Positions 8,328 through 16,817 of a DNA stretch of 58,665 bases are shown in pieces. The notes under the pieces were generated by a model that did no database searches, was not told where the DNA came from, and saw nothing but the letters and a program-made list of their open reading frames with translations. The translations under genes and the position numbers were made by a program. The stretch comes from SIG701 sp045577175 (GTDB lineage: Bacteria; Bacillota; Clostridia; Oscillospirales; CAG-272): assembly GCA_045577175.1 (NCBI GenBank), contig JAZNHT010000059.1, positions 1-58,665 of the forward strand, read 5' to 3'. Position 1 is the first letter of the stretch, and every line of letters begins with the position of its first letter.

Positions 8328-9053
8328 ATGAATGTTTTGGCAATCGGCTGTCATCCCGACGATGTGGAGATCGCCTGTGCAGGCACGCTTGCGAAATGCG
8401 TGAAGCGCGGCGATAAGGTCATCGTGTGCCACGCGTCTACGGGCAATCTCGGTCATGTAATTATTCCCCCGGATGAGCTTACGCTGATCCGCGCCGAGGA
8501 GGCGAGAAAGGCAGGCGCGCTCGCCGGAATCGAGGTCATCTCCGCAGGCTTCAACGATCTCGATATTTACGACAACAACAAGGCGGCACGCGATAAAATC
8601 ATCGACGTCATCCGCTACGCAAATCCCGATTTCATCATCACGCACAACCCCGACGACTATATGCCCGATCACACCGCGGTCTCCCGTCTCGTGTTCGATG
8701 CGAGCTTCTCGGCGACGCTTCCGAATATGACGGACTATCCGCACCGTTTTAGCGCGATGGGCGGCGATCCGGCAAAGGTCGTGCCGATCTACTACATGGA
8801 TACTCTCGCCGGTGTGAATTTCGTGCCCGACGAGTTTGTGGACATCAGTGACGAGATCGATCTGAAGATCGAGATGCTTGAGTGCCACGCAAGCCAGCTT
8901 GTCTGGATGCGCGACCATGACGGCATTGATTTTGCCGATATGGTCAGAACCTGCTCGCGCTACCGCGGATACCAGTGCGGAGCTTCGTATGCGGAGGGCT
9001 TCCGCCAGTGCCGTGCGTATCTCAAAGGAACAACCACGAGACTTCTTCCCTGA
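8328..9053 (+). CDS. PIG-L/LmbE-family deacetylase
   Basis: Protein of 241 aa of the zinc-dependent PIG-L family, which removes N-acetyl groups from GlcNAc-containing substrates. The family metal motif is present as HPDDVE (His9, Asp11, Asp12), and HNPDDYMPDH lies further on. It has no signal peptide and is therefore cytosolic. It is the first gene of an operon with NagB-like, PfkB, class II aldolase and Gfo/Idh genes, where it would supply the free amino sugar. AGGAAAGGA precedes the ATG. The substrate is not known; N-acetyl amino sugars are the best guess from context. Confidence 0.82.
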   Translation: MNVLAIGCHPDDVEIACAGTLAKCVKRGDKVIVCHASTGNLGHVIIPPDELTLIRAEEARKAGALAGIEVISAGFNDLDIYDNNKAARDKIIDVIRYANPDFIITHNPDDYMPDHTAVSRLVFDASFSATLPNMTDYPHRFSAMGGDPAKVVPIYYMDTLAGVNFVPDEFVDISDEIDLKIEMLECHASQLVWMRDHDGIDFADMVRTCSRYRGYQCGASYAEGFRQCRAYLKGTTTRLLP

Positions 9054-9080
9054 AATTACATATAAAAAGGAGATTTTGTT

Positions 9081-10016
9081 ATGAACTTCATGAGCACCGT
9101 AAAAGGATCCCTCTTGGAAAATTTCTACCCCGTCGGCTGGGATATGGAAAAGATCGATGCCTGCTGTGAGAAGGGCGTTGCACGCGAAGCGTTCTGGAAT
9201 GACGCCTTCACACCGGTCGAGTGCGAGACGCTTGCTGATTTTGATACCCTGATGGGACACGAGATCGCCATGCAGGTGAAATTGACCGCTGAGGCAGGAC
9301 AGAAGCTCGCCATGATTCTTCCCGTCGGTCCGATGGGTATGTACCGCTGGGCAGCATATTTCCTCAATGAGTGGGACGTATCCTGCGATCACGTCTATAC
9401 GTTCAATATGGACGAGTGGTCCGACAGCGAGGGCAATACGCTGGATAATACGAATCCCGCATCGTTTGAGTATTCGATGAAGGCGGCGTTTTTCGGCAAG
9501 CTGAATAAGACCGTGCCGGAGTCCCAGCGCAATTTCGCAACGAAGACGAATCTGCCCACCTACGCAGGTAAGATCGCCGCACTGAAGGCAGAGGGCGCGA
9601 AGCTCGTTCTCGTATACGGTATCGGACGTATGTGCCATATCGCATTCTGGGAGCCGCAGTTTGCTACTGAGTACGATTCCGTGGAGGCGTGGAAGAGCGC
9701 AACGCACCGCATCGGCGCAAAGCTTCATCCGCTTACGATCGAGCAGAACGCGATCACCAGCTTCAAGAGCCGTACCACGCTCGTTCCGTGCACGGCGAAC
9801 ACGATCGGCCCCAGCCTGTTTCTGCAGGCAGATTACGCCATCGGCGGTGCTGACGGCGCACTCGGACGCGGCATGGGCTGGCAGGGCATGAGCTTCCTCA
9901 CCACGCTCCACTACGGTCCCGATATCCATATCACGTCTACGTTCATTCCCACGCTGCCCGGCAGACTGTTCTATCTGAAAGAGCTGGCCGGTCCCCTCGT
10001 GGCGGAGTGCAACTGA
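9081..10016 (+). CDS. NagB-like sugar-phosphate isomerase/deaminase, divergent subfamily
   Basis: Protein of 311 aa with the NagB/RpiA fold. FNMDEW (Asp111) matches the catalytic Asp72 region of E. coli NagB. GRMCHIAFWEP (His186, Glu191) matches the NagB block GxGxDGHIAFNEP, but Met184 stands where Asp141 should be. The ring-opening triad is therefore altered, and the enzyme probably acts on something other than glucosamine 6-phosphate. The start follows AAAAAGGAGA. Its stop codon is separated from the next ATG by one base, so it is translationally coupled to the kinase. A second member lies at 28104-29063. Confidence 0.72.
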   Translation: MNFMSTVKGSLLENFYPVGWDMEKIDACCEKGVAREAFWNDAFTPVECETLADFDTLMGHEIAMQVKLTAEAGQKLAMILPVGPMGMYRWAAYFLNEWDVSCDHVYTFNMDEWSDSEGNTLDNTNPASFEYSMKAAFFGKLNKTVPESQRNFATKTNLPTYAGKIAALKAEGAKLVLVYGIGRMCHIAFWEPQFATEYDSVEAWKSATHRIGAKLHPLTIEQNAITSFKSRTTLVPCTANTIGPSLFLQADYAIGGADGALGRGMGWQGMSFLTTLHYGPDIHITSTFIPTLPGRLFYLKELAGPLVAECN

Positions 10017-10017
10017 T

Positions 10018-11040
10018 ATGCCGGAGAGACGAGTCGGGATTACCGTGGCGGGCAATGTCCTCGCCGATATCGTAAAAACGATCGACTGCTACCCCGAAAT
10101 CGGGATGCTGTCCAATATTACATCTGTCAGCCGTGCCGTTGGCGGCTGTGCACCGAATACGGCGATCGATCTTGCGAAGATCGATCCGGCACTGCCCCTT
10201 TCCGTCCTCGGCAGGGTAGGAGATGACGAATACGGTCAGTACGTTGTCTCTGAAATGCAAAAGTACGGCATCGATACGAAGGGCGTGAGCATCTCTCCCG
10301 ATGCGCCGACCTCGTTCAGCGACGTGATGAGCATGCCGTCGGGAGAGCGTACTTTCTTCCATGCACGCGGGGCAAATGCACAGTTTTCCCCTGCTCATAT
10401 CGATGCGAATGCACTTCGCTGTCGGATTCTGCATATCGGATACATCCTGCTGCTCGATGCGTTTGATGCGCCCGATGATAAGTACGGCACAGTCATGGCA
10501 CGCTTTCTGCATGACGTGCAGGCGAGAGGCATCAAAACGTCCGTGGATGCGGTCAGCGACAGCACGGGCAAGTTTGCTGAGAAAATCAAGCCGGCTTTGA
10601 AATATTGCGATTACGTGATCTTCAACGAGATCGAGTGCTGCAGTATCTGGGGAATTTCGCCGTACAAAGAAAACGGAGTGCCGGATGTGATCGCCATCGA
10701 GCGCGCCATGCGCCTCACCCTTGATTGCGGTGTACGCGAGAAGGTGATCGTTCACTGCAAGAAGGCAGGCTTCTGCTTGAGTGCGGATTCCTCTTTTACG
10801 GTGGTTCCGTCGCTTGGCATACCGCGTTCGGCGATCAAGGGAAGCGTGGGCGCGGGTGACGCGTTCTGCGCAGGCAGTCTGTACGGTATCTACCACGGAT
10901 TTACGGATAAGAAACTCCTCTCCTTCGCGGCGGCGGCTGCCGCTTGTAACCTGTTTTCCGAAAACTCGGTGGACGGTATGCGCGATAAGGACGAGATCTG
11001 GAAAATGATAGAAAAATACGGCTATGAGCCGATGGTATAA
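10018..11040 (+). CDS. PfkB-family sugar kinase
   Basis: Protein of 340 aa of the ribokinase/PfkB family. The N-terminal strand-turn region holds GGCAPNTAIDLAKI. The C-terminal signature GSVGAGDAFCAG contains the catalytic base Asp281. It would phosphorylate the sugar or sugar phosphate released by the upstream NagB-like enzyme so that the aldolase downstream can split it, a role like that of tagatose-6-phosphate kinase. The ATG begins one base after the upstream stop codon. Specificity cannot be read from the sequence. Confidence 0.85.
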   Translation: MPERRVGITVAGNVLADIVKTIDCYPEIGMLSNITSVSRAVGGCAPNTAIDLAKIDPALPLSVLGRVGDDEYGQYVVSEMQKYGIDTKGVSISPDAPTSFSDVMSMPSGERTFFHARGANAQFSPAHIDANALRCRILHIGYILLLDAFDAPDDKYGTVMARFLHDVQARGIKTSVDAVSDSTGKFAEKIKPALKYCDYVIFNEIECCSIWGISPYKENGVPDVIAIERAMRLTLDCGVREKVIVHCKKAGFCLSADSSFTVVPSLGIPRSAIKGSVGAGDAFCAGSLYGIYHGFTDKKLLSFAAAAAACNLFSENSVDGMRDKDEIWKMIEKYGYEPMV

Positions 11041-11051
11041 CGGAGGAAATT

Positions 11052-11888
11052 ATGTTAGTCAATCTGAATGACGTTTTGAAGCAGGCACAAAAGGAGCATT
11101 ATGCGGTCGGTCTGTTTAATGCAACCGATTCCGATATGCTGGAAGCAACGATTTCTGCGGCGGAGGAGCTCAATTCGCCGATCGTTATCGGTACGGCGGA
11201 GGTGCTTTTGCCGTACGGTGATCTGAAGCTGATTGCGCCCGGTCTTGTTGCCGCCGCAAAGAGAGCGAAGGTGCCCGTCGTCGTGCATTACGATCACGGT
11301 CTGACGTTTGATCGCTGTATCGAAGCGTTGCAGCTCGGCTTTTCGAGCATTATGTTCGACGGCTCCGCCAACGATTACGAGGAGAATCTGCGTGCGACTG
11401 CCGAGATCGTGAAGATCGCCCATTCGATGGGTGTGTCCGTTGAGGGCGAGATCGGTCACGTCGGTCTTGCCGAAACGGATGACGGTATGGCTTCCGATAT
11501 GTACACCACGCCGGATGAGGCGGATGCGTACGTCAAGGCAACGGGCGTGGATGCGCTTGCGGTTGCGATTGGCACGGCGCACGGTGCGTACAAGACAAAG
11601 CCTTGCCTCGATATCGGCAGACTGAAGGAGATCCGTGCGCGGATCGATACACCGCTTGTTTTGCACGGCGGATCGGGGCTTTCCGACGACGATTTCCGCA
11701 ACACGATCGCTTCCGGTATTGCGAAGGTGAATATTTTCACCGACCTCTGCTGTGCCGGTGAGCGCGCGATGAAAGCGGGACTGGACAAGGGACTGGTATA
11801 TCTGGACATCCGCAATCTCAAGGTGGAAGAGATCAAAGAGGCGGTCAAGACGAAGATTCGCCTGTTCGGCTGTGCAGGCAAGGCGTAA
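11052..11888 (+). CDS. class II ketose-bisphosphate aldolase (FBA/GatY/KbaY type)
   Basis: Protein of 278 aa. VVVHYDHG gives the catalytic Asp81 and zinc ligand His82; later metal ligands are in AIGTAHG and VLHGGSG, and KVNIFTDL follows. Length and motifs fit fructose/tagatose-bisphosphate aldolases, which give glycerone phosphate plus glyceraldehyde 3-phosphate. It lies 11 bases after the kinase with a CGGAGGAAA ribosome site. In this operon it is probably the committed cleavage step of the sugar pathway rather than the glycolytic aldolase. Confidence 0.85.
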   Translation: MLVNLNDVLKQAQKEHYAVGLFNATDSDMLEATISAAEELNSPIVIGTAEVLLPYGDLKLIAPGLVAAAKRAKVPVVVHYDHGLTFDRCIEALQLGFSSIMFDGSANDYEENLRATAEIVKIAHSMGVSVEGEIGHVGLAETDDGMASDMYTTPDEADAYVKATGVDALAVAIGTAHGAYKTKPCLDIGRLKEIRARIDTPLVLHGGSGLSDDDFRNTIASGIAKVNIFTDLCCAGERAMKAGLDKGLVYLDIRNLKVEEIKEAVKTKIRLFGCAGKA

Positions 11889-11922
11889 TTCTTTCCTCAA
11901 AATTTTCTGAAAGGAGACCTTT

Positions 11923-12912
11923 ATGCTGAAAATCGGAATTGTAGGATGCGGATACATGGGTGTCATGCATCTGAACTGCTATCTGCATATCGAAGGCGTC
12001 GAAGTCGCGGCGGTTTCCGGTGTCGTTTCGGATGCGGCAAAGGCTGCCGTGGCGCAGACGAATGCCGTGATCTACGAGGATGCAAAGGAAATGATCGAAA
12101 ACGCGGAGCTCGACGTCATCGATATTTGCCTGCCGACGTTTTTGCACGCGGAGTACGGGATGCTGGCGATGGAGCACGCGAAGTACGTTTTTATCGAAAA
12201 GCCGGTCGCTCTGACGGTCAAAGAGGGCGAGGCTCTTATCGAAAAAAGCCGTGAGACGGGCGCACGTGTGCAGGTCGGACAGGTCATCCGCTTCTGGGAT
12301 GAGTATGTGGCACTCCGAAAAATGGTGCAAAGCGGCGTGTACGGCGAGGTAGTCAACGCGAATTTCCGCCGCATCAGCTCCCGTCCCGATTGGGGACATA
12401 ACAACTGGCTCAGAAATCCGACGCTCTCGGGCGGCTGCGGTCAGGATCTCCATATCCATGACGTGGATTTCATTCTCTCTCTCTTCGGTGAACCGAAAAA
12501 ATTCTATACAGTAACCAACACGATCGGGGAGCCCAATTCCTACATCAATACGCTCATGCAGTACGACGGATTTGCCGTCGGCGTGGAGGGCACGTGGGAT
12601 CTGCCTGCGTCTCATCCGTTTGAGGCAACGTTCCGCGTCGCGTTTGAGAAGGCGGCGGTCGAATACGCAGGCGGCAAGCTCATGATGTACGATGAAAACG
12701 GCGCACACGAAGTAGCGATCGAGAAGCAGGTGCTTGCGGGCACGGCATATACGAAGGGAAGTGCAAGCGGCAATATCACCGATCTCGGCGGATATTACAA
12801 CGAGCTTTCCTACTTCTGCGAGCGCGCGAAAAACGGCGAGGAGATCGGCGAGGCGCGGCTTACCGATGCCGTGGCATCGCTCCGCTTTCTTATGAAAGAG
12901 CTGTCGTTTTGA
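11923..12912 (+). CDS. Gfo/Idh/MocA-family oxidoreductase
   Basis: Protein of 329 aa. The N-terminal Rossmann fold has GIVGCGYMG, and EKPVAL at ~90 is the family's conserved EKP. The C-terminal domain has GCGQDLHIHDVDFI, with the H-x-x-D-x-x motif of the family. It uses NAD(P) to oxidise or reduce cyclitols or sugars. As the last gene of the deacetylase operon (AAAGGAGA upstream) it might adjust the stereochemistry of the incoming sugar. Confidence 0.82.
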   Translation: MLKIGIVGCGYMGVMHLNCYLHIEGVEVAAVSGVVSDAAKAAVAQTNAVIYEDAKEMIENAELDVIDICLPTFLHAEYGMLAMEHAKYVFIEKPVALTVKEGEALIEKSRETGARVQVGQVIRFWDEYVALRKMVQSGVYGEVVNANFRRISSRPDWGHNNWLRNPTLSGGCGQDLHIHDVDFILSLFGEPKKFYTVTNTIGEPNSYINTLMQYDGFAVGVEGTWDLPASHPFEATFRVAFEKAAVEYAGGKLMMYDENGAHEVAIEKQVLAGTAYTKGSASGNITDLGGYYNELSYFCERAKNGEEIGEARLTDAVASLRFLMKELSF

Positions 12913-12954
12913 TTGCACGATTTTGCGCTCTTTTTGCATCATTTTCCGAAGCAC

Positions 12955-12983
12955 TTGACAACGGATGACCGATTGTTTATAAT
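12955..12983 (+). promoter_or_regulatory. consensus sigma-A promoter
   Basis: TTGACA (12955-12960), a 17-base spacer and TATAAT (12978-12983): a perfect match in both hexamers. It starts the amidohydrolase/acetyltransferase unit 46 bases before the ATG. Confidence 0.8.
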
Positions 12984-13028
12984 GTGCTTAACAGAGGCGG
13001 CGCAGCCGTTCTGAAATGAGGTGGCTTT

Positions 13029-13931
13029 ATGTTTATTGACATTCACGCACACGTGTACCGCATCAAAGCCAGAGTACCCCACACAGTCAATTTCTGTGAC
13101 ACGAAGGAGCTTCTCAAGCGTTACGATGAAATGAAGATAGACTGCGGCGTGCTTTTGCCGATTGTCAATCCCGAGATTTATCTGCCGCAGGCGGTGGAGG
13201 ATATTCTTGAGATCGCCGAAACCCATCCCGACCGATTTGTGCCCTACTGCAACGTCGATCCGCGTGCGATCACGAACTCTGCGGATGCACCGCTTGACGA
13301 GGTTTTGCATTACTACAAGGAAAAGGGATGCAAGGGCGTCGGCGAGGTCATGCCGAACTTGGAGCTGTGGGATCCGATGGTACAGAATCTGTTTCGCGCC
13401 GCCGCCAAAGAGGACATGCCGATCGTGTATGACGGATCGATTCAGAAGAGTCACGACTTCGGTCTGTACGACGATCCGGGACTGCCGCAGCTTGAGTACA
13501 CGTTGCAGGATCACCCGACTTTGAAAATATTCGGTCACGGTCCCGTGTTCTGGAACGAGATTGCCAAGCTGAACACAGTCGCCGAGCGCGGATGCTTTTG
13601 GGGGTATAAGTTCGGTTTTCACGTTCGCCTGCCGAAGGGACCGGTTGAGGAAGAAGGCACCGTGCCGAAGCTGTTCCGGAAATACGGAAATCTCTACGGC
13701 GATCTCTCCGACTGTACGGCACTGAACGCACTTGCCAGAGACGAAAGCTACGGTCCGCGCTTTTTGACCGAATTTCAAGATCGGTTGTTCTTCGGTACGG
13801 ACTTTACGGCGCCCGATATGTACGTCGGGCTTGACGAGCTGCTTATCTCGTGGAAGGAAACGGGCAAGATCAGCGAGATCGTATTCCGAAAGATTGCGTA
13901 TGAAAACGCGGAAAAACTTCTCGGATTGTGA
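13029..13931 (+). CDS. amidohydrolase-family metal-dependent hydrolase
   Basis: Protein of 300 aa with a TIM barrel. Metal ligands are DIHAHVY (His6, His8) and FFGTDFT near the C-terminus. KIFGHGPVF in the middle supplies another expected His. It resembles the amidohydrolase-2 group, which includes decarboxylases, lactonases and deaminases, and the substrate is open. It is cytosolic. It is read from its own consensus promoter and followed after 9 bases by an acetyltransferase gene. A lactonase or sugar-acid step related to the preceding sugar operon is plausible but is inference. Confidence 0.72.
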   Translation: MFIDIHAHVYRIKARVPHTVNFCDTKELLKRYDEMKIDCGVLLPIVNPEIYLPQAVEDILEIAETHPDRFVPYCNVDPRAITNSADAPLDEVLHYYKEKGCKGVGEVMPNLELWDPMVQNLFRAAAKEDMPIVYDGSIQKSHDFGLYDDPGLPQLEYTLQDHPTLKIFGHGPVFWNEIAKLNTVAERGCFWGYKFGFHVRLPKGPVEEEGTVPKLFRKYGNLYGDLSDCTALNALARDESYGPRFLTEFQDRLFFGTDFTAPDMYVGLDELLISWKETGKISEIVFRKIAYENAEKLLGL

Positions 13932-13940
13932 GATGCAAAT

Positions 13941-14747
13941 ATGGTAACAAAAAATGATGTGCGCGAGGCATTTGCCTCCCTCGGGATCGCGCCCGGCAAT
14001 ATTGTGCTGGTGCATTCTTCGCTCAAAAGCCTCGGCGAGCTGGAAAACGGTCCCGATACGGTTATCGACGGTATCGAGAGCCTGATCGGACGGGACGGCA
14101 CGCTCGTCATGCCGACGCTGTCGCAGGTCGACTTCTTAAACTCCTACAAGACGTGGTATATGGATAAGCCGTCGAACGTCGGCTATCTGACGGAGTATTT
14201 CCGCAAGCTGCCGATGGTGTACCGAAGCAATCAGGAGACGCACTCCGTTGCCGCCCGCGGTAAGTATGCGTACCACCTTACGTTTGAGCACAAGGCGAGA
14301 GGACCGCACCTCTGCCCGTTCGGTGAGTTCGCGTTTGCGGATTCCTCGCCGTGGGTGAAGATGTACGGCATGGGCACCAAAACCTGCTTTATCGGCGTAT
14401 CTACCCGATTCAATACGATGAAGCACGTTGTGGAGGGTCGGTATGCGGAGCACGTTTTGTCGCTCGTTCCCGATCCGGCGAAGCGCCTCGCTTTGCGAAA
14501 CGAGGTTGCCACGTTCGGGCATTTCACAGGCAAGGAAATCTGGCCGATGTACGACGGCATCCGCATGGATGAGGAGTACGAGAAGGCAGGACTTATCCGC
14601 CACGCACAGTGCGGAAACGCCGACATCCGCTGTATTGACATGAAGGAAACGTGCGATTATGCGTACAAGCTCTTAAGTGAGCATCCCGAAAATTGGTGCA
14701 ACGAAGCGACTCTCGCATGGCTGGAAAGATGCCGCGCGGCGATGTAA
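13941..14747 (+). CDS. AAC(3)-fold N-acetyltransferase
   Basis: Protein of 268 aa of the aminoglycoside 3-N-acetyltransferase family (acetyl-CoA dependent). The typical opening GIAPGNIVLVHSSLKSLG and GTLVMPTLS are present, and length is normal. The ribosome site is weak (GAG only), suggesting coupling to the amidohydrolase nine bases upstream. Chromosomal members next to sugar-metabolism genes probably acetylate amino sugars; nothing here marks it as an acquired resistance gene. Confidence 0.78.
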   Translation: MVTKNDVREAFASLGIAPGNIVLVHSSLKSLGELENGPDTVIDGIESLIGRDGTLVMPTLSQVDFLNSYKTWYMDKPSNVGYLTEYFRKLPMVYRSNQETHSVAARGKYAYHLTFEHKARGPHLCPFGEFAFADSSPWVKMYGMGTKTCFIGVSTRFNTMKHVVEGRYAEHVLSLVPDPAKRLALRNEVATFGHFTGKEIWPMYDGIRMDEEYEKAGLIRHAQCGNADIRCIDMKETCDYAYKLLSEHPENWCNEATLAWLERCRAAM

Positions 14748-14758
14748 CACAAACGAAA

Positions 14759-14792
14759 AGAGGCGGAAGCGATTGCTTCTGCCTCTTTTTTT
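14759..14792. terminator. bidirectional terminator between convergent genes
   Basis: A 12-bp stem with one G-T pair (14759-14770 with 14775-14786), loop GATT and seven T on the plus side. It also follows the stop codon of the minus-strand AraC gene, with CTTTTCG on that side. Confidence 0.75.
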
Positions 14793-15598
14793 CAGTGAGT
14801 GCGGTTCTCTTTTCGATACCGGAGAGGGGTTTTCCCCGTGTGTTTTTTGAACGTGGCGGAAAAGTAGGATATGCTGCTGAAGCCGCACGCTTCGCTGATC
14901 TCGCCTACAGACAGATTTTCGTTCACGAGCATGTTTTCGGAAAGAATCAGCCGCGTTTTCAGAATGTACTCCATGATGGTAACCTTCATTACTTTTTTGA
15001 ACTCCCGACACAGGTGGTATTTGCTGATGCGAACTTCCGTGCAGATTTGTTCGATTGTGATATTCTCGCGGATGTGCTCGCTGATATAGCGGATTGCCTG
15101 TGCGATAAACCCGACGGGGCGCGGCTTTGTTTCAATTGCATACGCGTCGATGTATGTCAGAATTTTGAGTAGATTTCCAATGTATAAGCACTGCGCGTGT
15201 GCTTCTTTGTCCACGGATGGGGTGGAAAAAAGCGTGTCAACCTCCGCCTGCATCGCGTCTGGAATCTGTGCGTGCACGACGGACAGTTCTGTGAAGCGGT
15301 GTACGGGTGCCTTATCCACCAGCCTTTCTTTGAGAAGCTCTGTGGTTTGGAAAAGCACCTCGTCCGAGCACGCCATCTTGCTGCGCACATATGTCTTGGG
15401 ATGAGCGGGGACGGTGTAATGATAGCATCCTTTCGCGATAAAAAAGATGCCGCCTTTTTTGATTTCGTAGACGGCATCGTCGAACACAATGCTTCCGCCG
15501 TCCGCGTTCATGTACAGGATCAGATGCGTGGTCGGTGCGTGCCACAGCTTGTAGCGCGGATCCCGTCCGATCTGGCGGTAAATGGTGGATACAGACAT
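14792..15598 (-). CDS. AraC-family regulator
   Basis: Protein of 268 aa. The N-terminal cupin-like sensor has HLILYMNADGGSIVF and GGIFFIAKGCYHYTVP. The C-terminal double helix-turn-helix has ITIEQICTEVRISKYHLCREFK and VGEISEACGFSSISYFSATFK. AAAAAAGGAGCG precedes the ATG. It lies between the amidohydrolase unit and the nagA operon, either of which may be its target. A promoter TTGCTT-17-TATACT can be read just upstream on the minus strand. Confidence 0.85.
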   Translation of the reverse strand: MSVSTIYRQIGRDPRYKLWHAPTTHLILYMNADGGSIVFDDAVYEIKKGGIFFIAKGCYHYTVPAHPKTYVRSKMACSDEVLFQTTELLKERLVDKAPVHRFTELSVVHAQIPDAMQAEVDTLFSTPSVDKEAHAQCLYIGNLLKILTYIDAYAIETKPRPVGFIAQAIRYISEHIRENITIEQICTEVRISKYHLCREFKKVMKVTIMEYILKTRLILSENMLVNENLSVGEISEACGFSSISYFSATFKKHTGKTPLRYRKENRTH

Positions 15599-15673
15599 TT
15601 GTGCGCTCCTTTTTTGAACTTGGTGTATTCAGTATATCATATCGCGTACAAAAAAGCAACGGGAATAAAAAAA

Positions 15674-15704
15674 GGGAGACGGTTTCGATAAGGAAGCGTC
15701 CCCC
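15674..15704 (-). terminator. terminator after nagA
   Basis: On the minus strand a stem GGGGGACG/CGTCTCCC (15704-15697 with 15681-15674) is followed by TTTTTTTATT. It ends the ROK/nanE/nagA unit. Confidence 0.6.
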
Positions 15705-15710
15705 TGCATT

Positions 15711-16817
15711 TTATTTTCCATCGATTACGGTGCGAAGCACACGATAGCTTTCATCCATTTCCACAAGATCTGCTGTGTACCCCGGGGCGATGTCGCCCGC
15801 GTTTGTAAGCCCGAGGCGCAAAGCCGGCGTGTGCGACGTCATACAGAAAACGTTCCACGGATCGATACCGATACCGATGAGTGCCCGTGCGCAGTCATCC
15901 GTGAGATACCGTCCGCCGGTCAGCGTGCCGTCGAAAAGCCGCGGCGATCCGTCCGTGACAATGCGGTCGCCGTATACACCGTCGGGAAGCCCTGTTTCAA
16001 AAACCGAATCGGTGACGGCGATCATGCGCTTTGCCCCTGCGCACTTTATAAGCAGACGGATCATTTCGGGTGCGATGTGCACCAGATCGCACACCGCCTC
16101 GCAGAACACGCCGTCATTCAAAAGTGCCTCCGTCAGAAATCCGGGATCGCGGTGCAGGATCGGATGTGCTGCGTTGAAGAAATGGGTTACGCCGTCCAGA
16201 CCGGCATCGATCGCACGGCGCATTTCCTCCGCCGTCGCATTGCTGTGCCCCGCATTTACGCGGATGCCGTGCTCTTTGAGATAGCGGATCAGCGCAATTG
16301 CACCATCCTCCTCCGGGGCAAGCGTGATTTGTTTCACCGTGCTTTCGTATGCACCGACGATCTGCCGAAAAGACTCCACCGACGGTGCCAAAATATGCTC
16401 TTCGATCATGCCGCCTTTTTTCGCTTTGTTCAGAAAAGGACCTTCCATGTGCACGCCGAGAATTTTGGCACCGCTTTCGATCGGGCGGCACATGATCCCG
16501 TTATAAAACGAGATCGCACGCTGTAAATCTGCCGGCGCATGGCTGGCCGTGGTCGGCAGGACACCGGTCACGCCGTGCTGCGCGAGACGGCGGAGCCAGT
16601 CTGCATTTTTTTCGGAATCCGGCGCAGATACGTCATAGCCGAGTGAGCCGTGCGTGTGCAGTTCTATCATGCCCGGGATGAGAAATGCGGCGGAGCATTC
16701 GTCCGCAGGAATATCTCTGTCGATTTTTGTAATCACGCTGCCGCGGATGTGTACGCGTGCATTTTCCAGCCAGCCGTTCGCTGTCCAGACTCGTTTTGCA
16801 GCTATGCTTTCCGTCAT
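15711..16817 (-). CDS. nagA: N-acetylglucosamine-6-phosphate deacetylase
   Basis: Protein of 368 aa that turns GlcNAc-6-P into glucosamine 6-phosphate and acetate. Metal and active-site motifs are LHTHGSLGYD, VHMEGPFLN, VNAGHSNA, VTHFFNAAHP and AVTDSVFETG. Length is normal for NagA. Its ATG overlaps the stop codon of nanE (ATGA-type overlap). In this operon it completes the route from ManNAc to GlcN-6-P. The final deaminase is not next to it; the two NagB-like genes in the window have altered catalytic residues. Confidence 0.88.
   Translation of the reverse strand: MTESIAAKRVWTANGWLENARVHIRGSVITKIDRDIPADECSAAFLIPGMIELHTHGSLGYDVSAPDSEKNADWLRRLAQHGVTGVLPTTASHAPADLQRAISFYNGIMCRPIESGAKILGVHMEGPFLNKAKKGGMIEEHILAPSVESFRQIVGAYESTVKQITLAPEEDGAIALIRYLKEHGIRVNAGHSNATAEEMRRAIDAGLDGVTHFFNAAHPILHRDPGFLTEALLNDGVFCEAVCDLVHIAPEMIRLLIKCAGAKRMIAVTDSVFETGLPDGVYGDRIVTDGSPRLFDGTLTGGRYLTDDCARALIGIGIDPWNVFCMTSHTPALRLGLTNAGDIAPGYTADLVEMDESYRVLRTVIDGK

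Noticed and set aside
13941..14747. Acquired aminoglycoside resistance gene
   Set aside because: The fold matches AAC(3), but the gene is in a chromosomal sugar-metabolism unit with no mobile element beside it.
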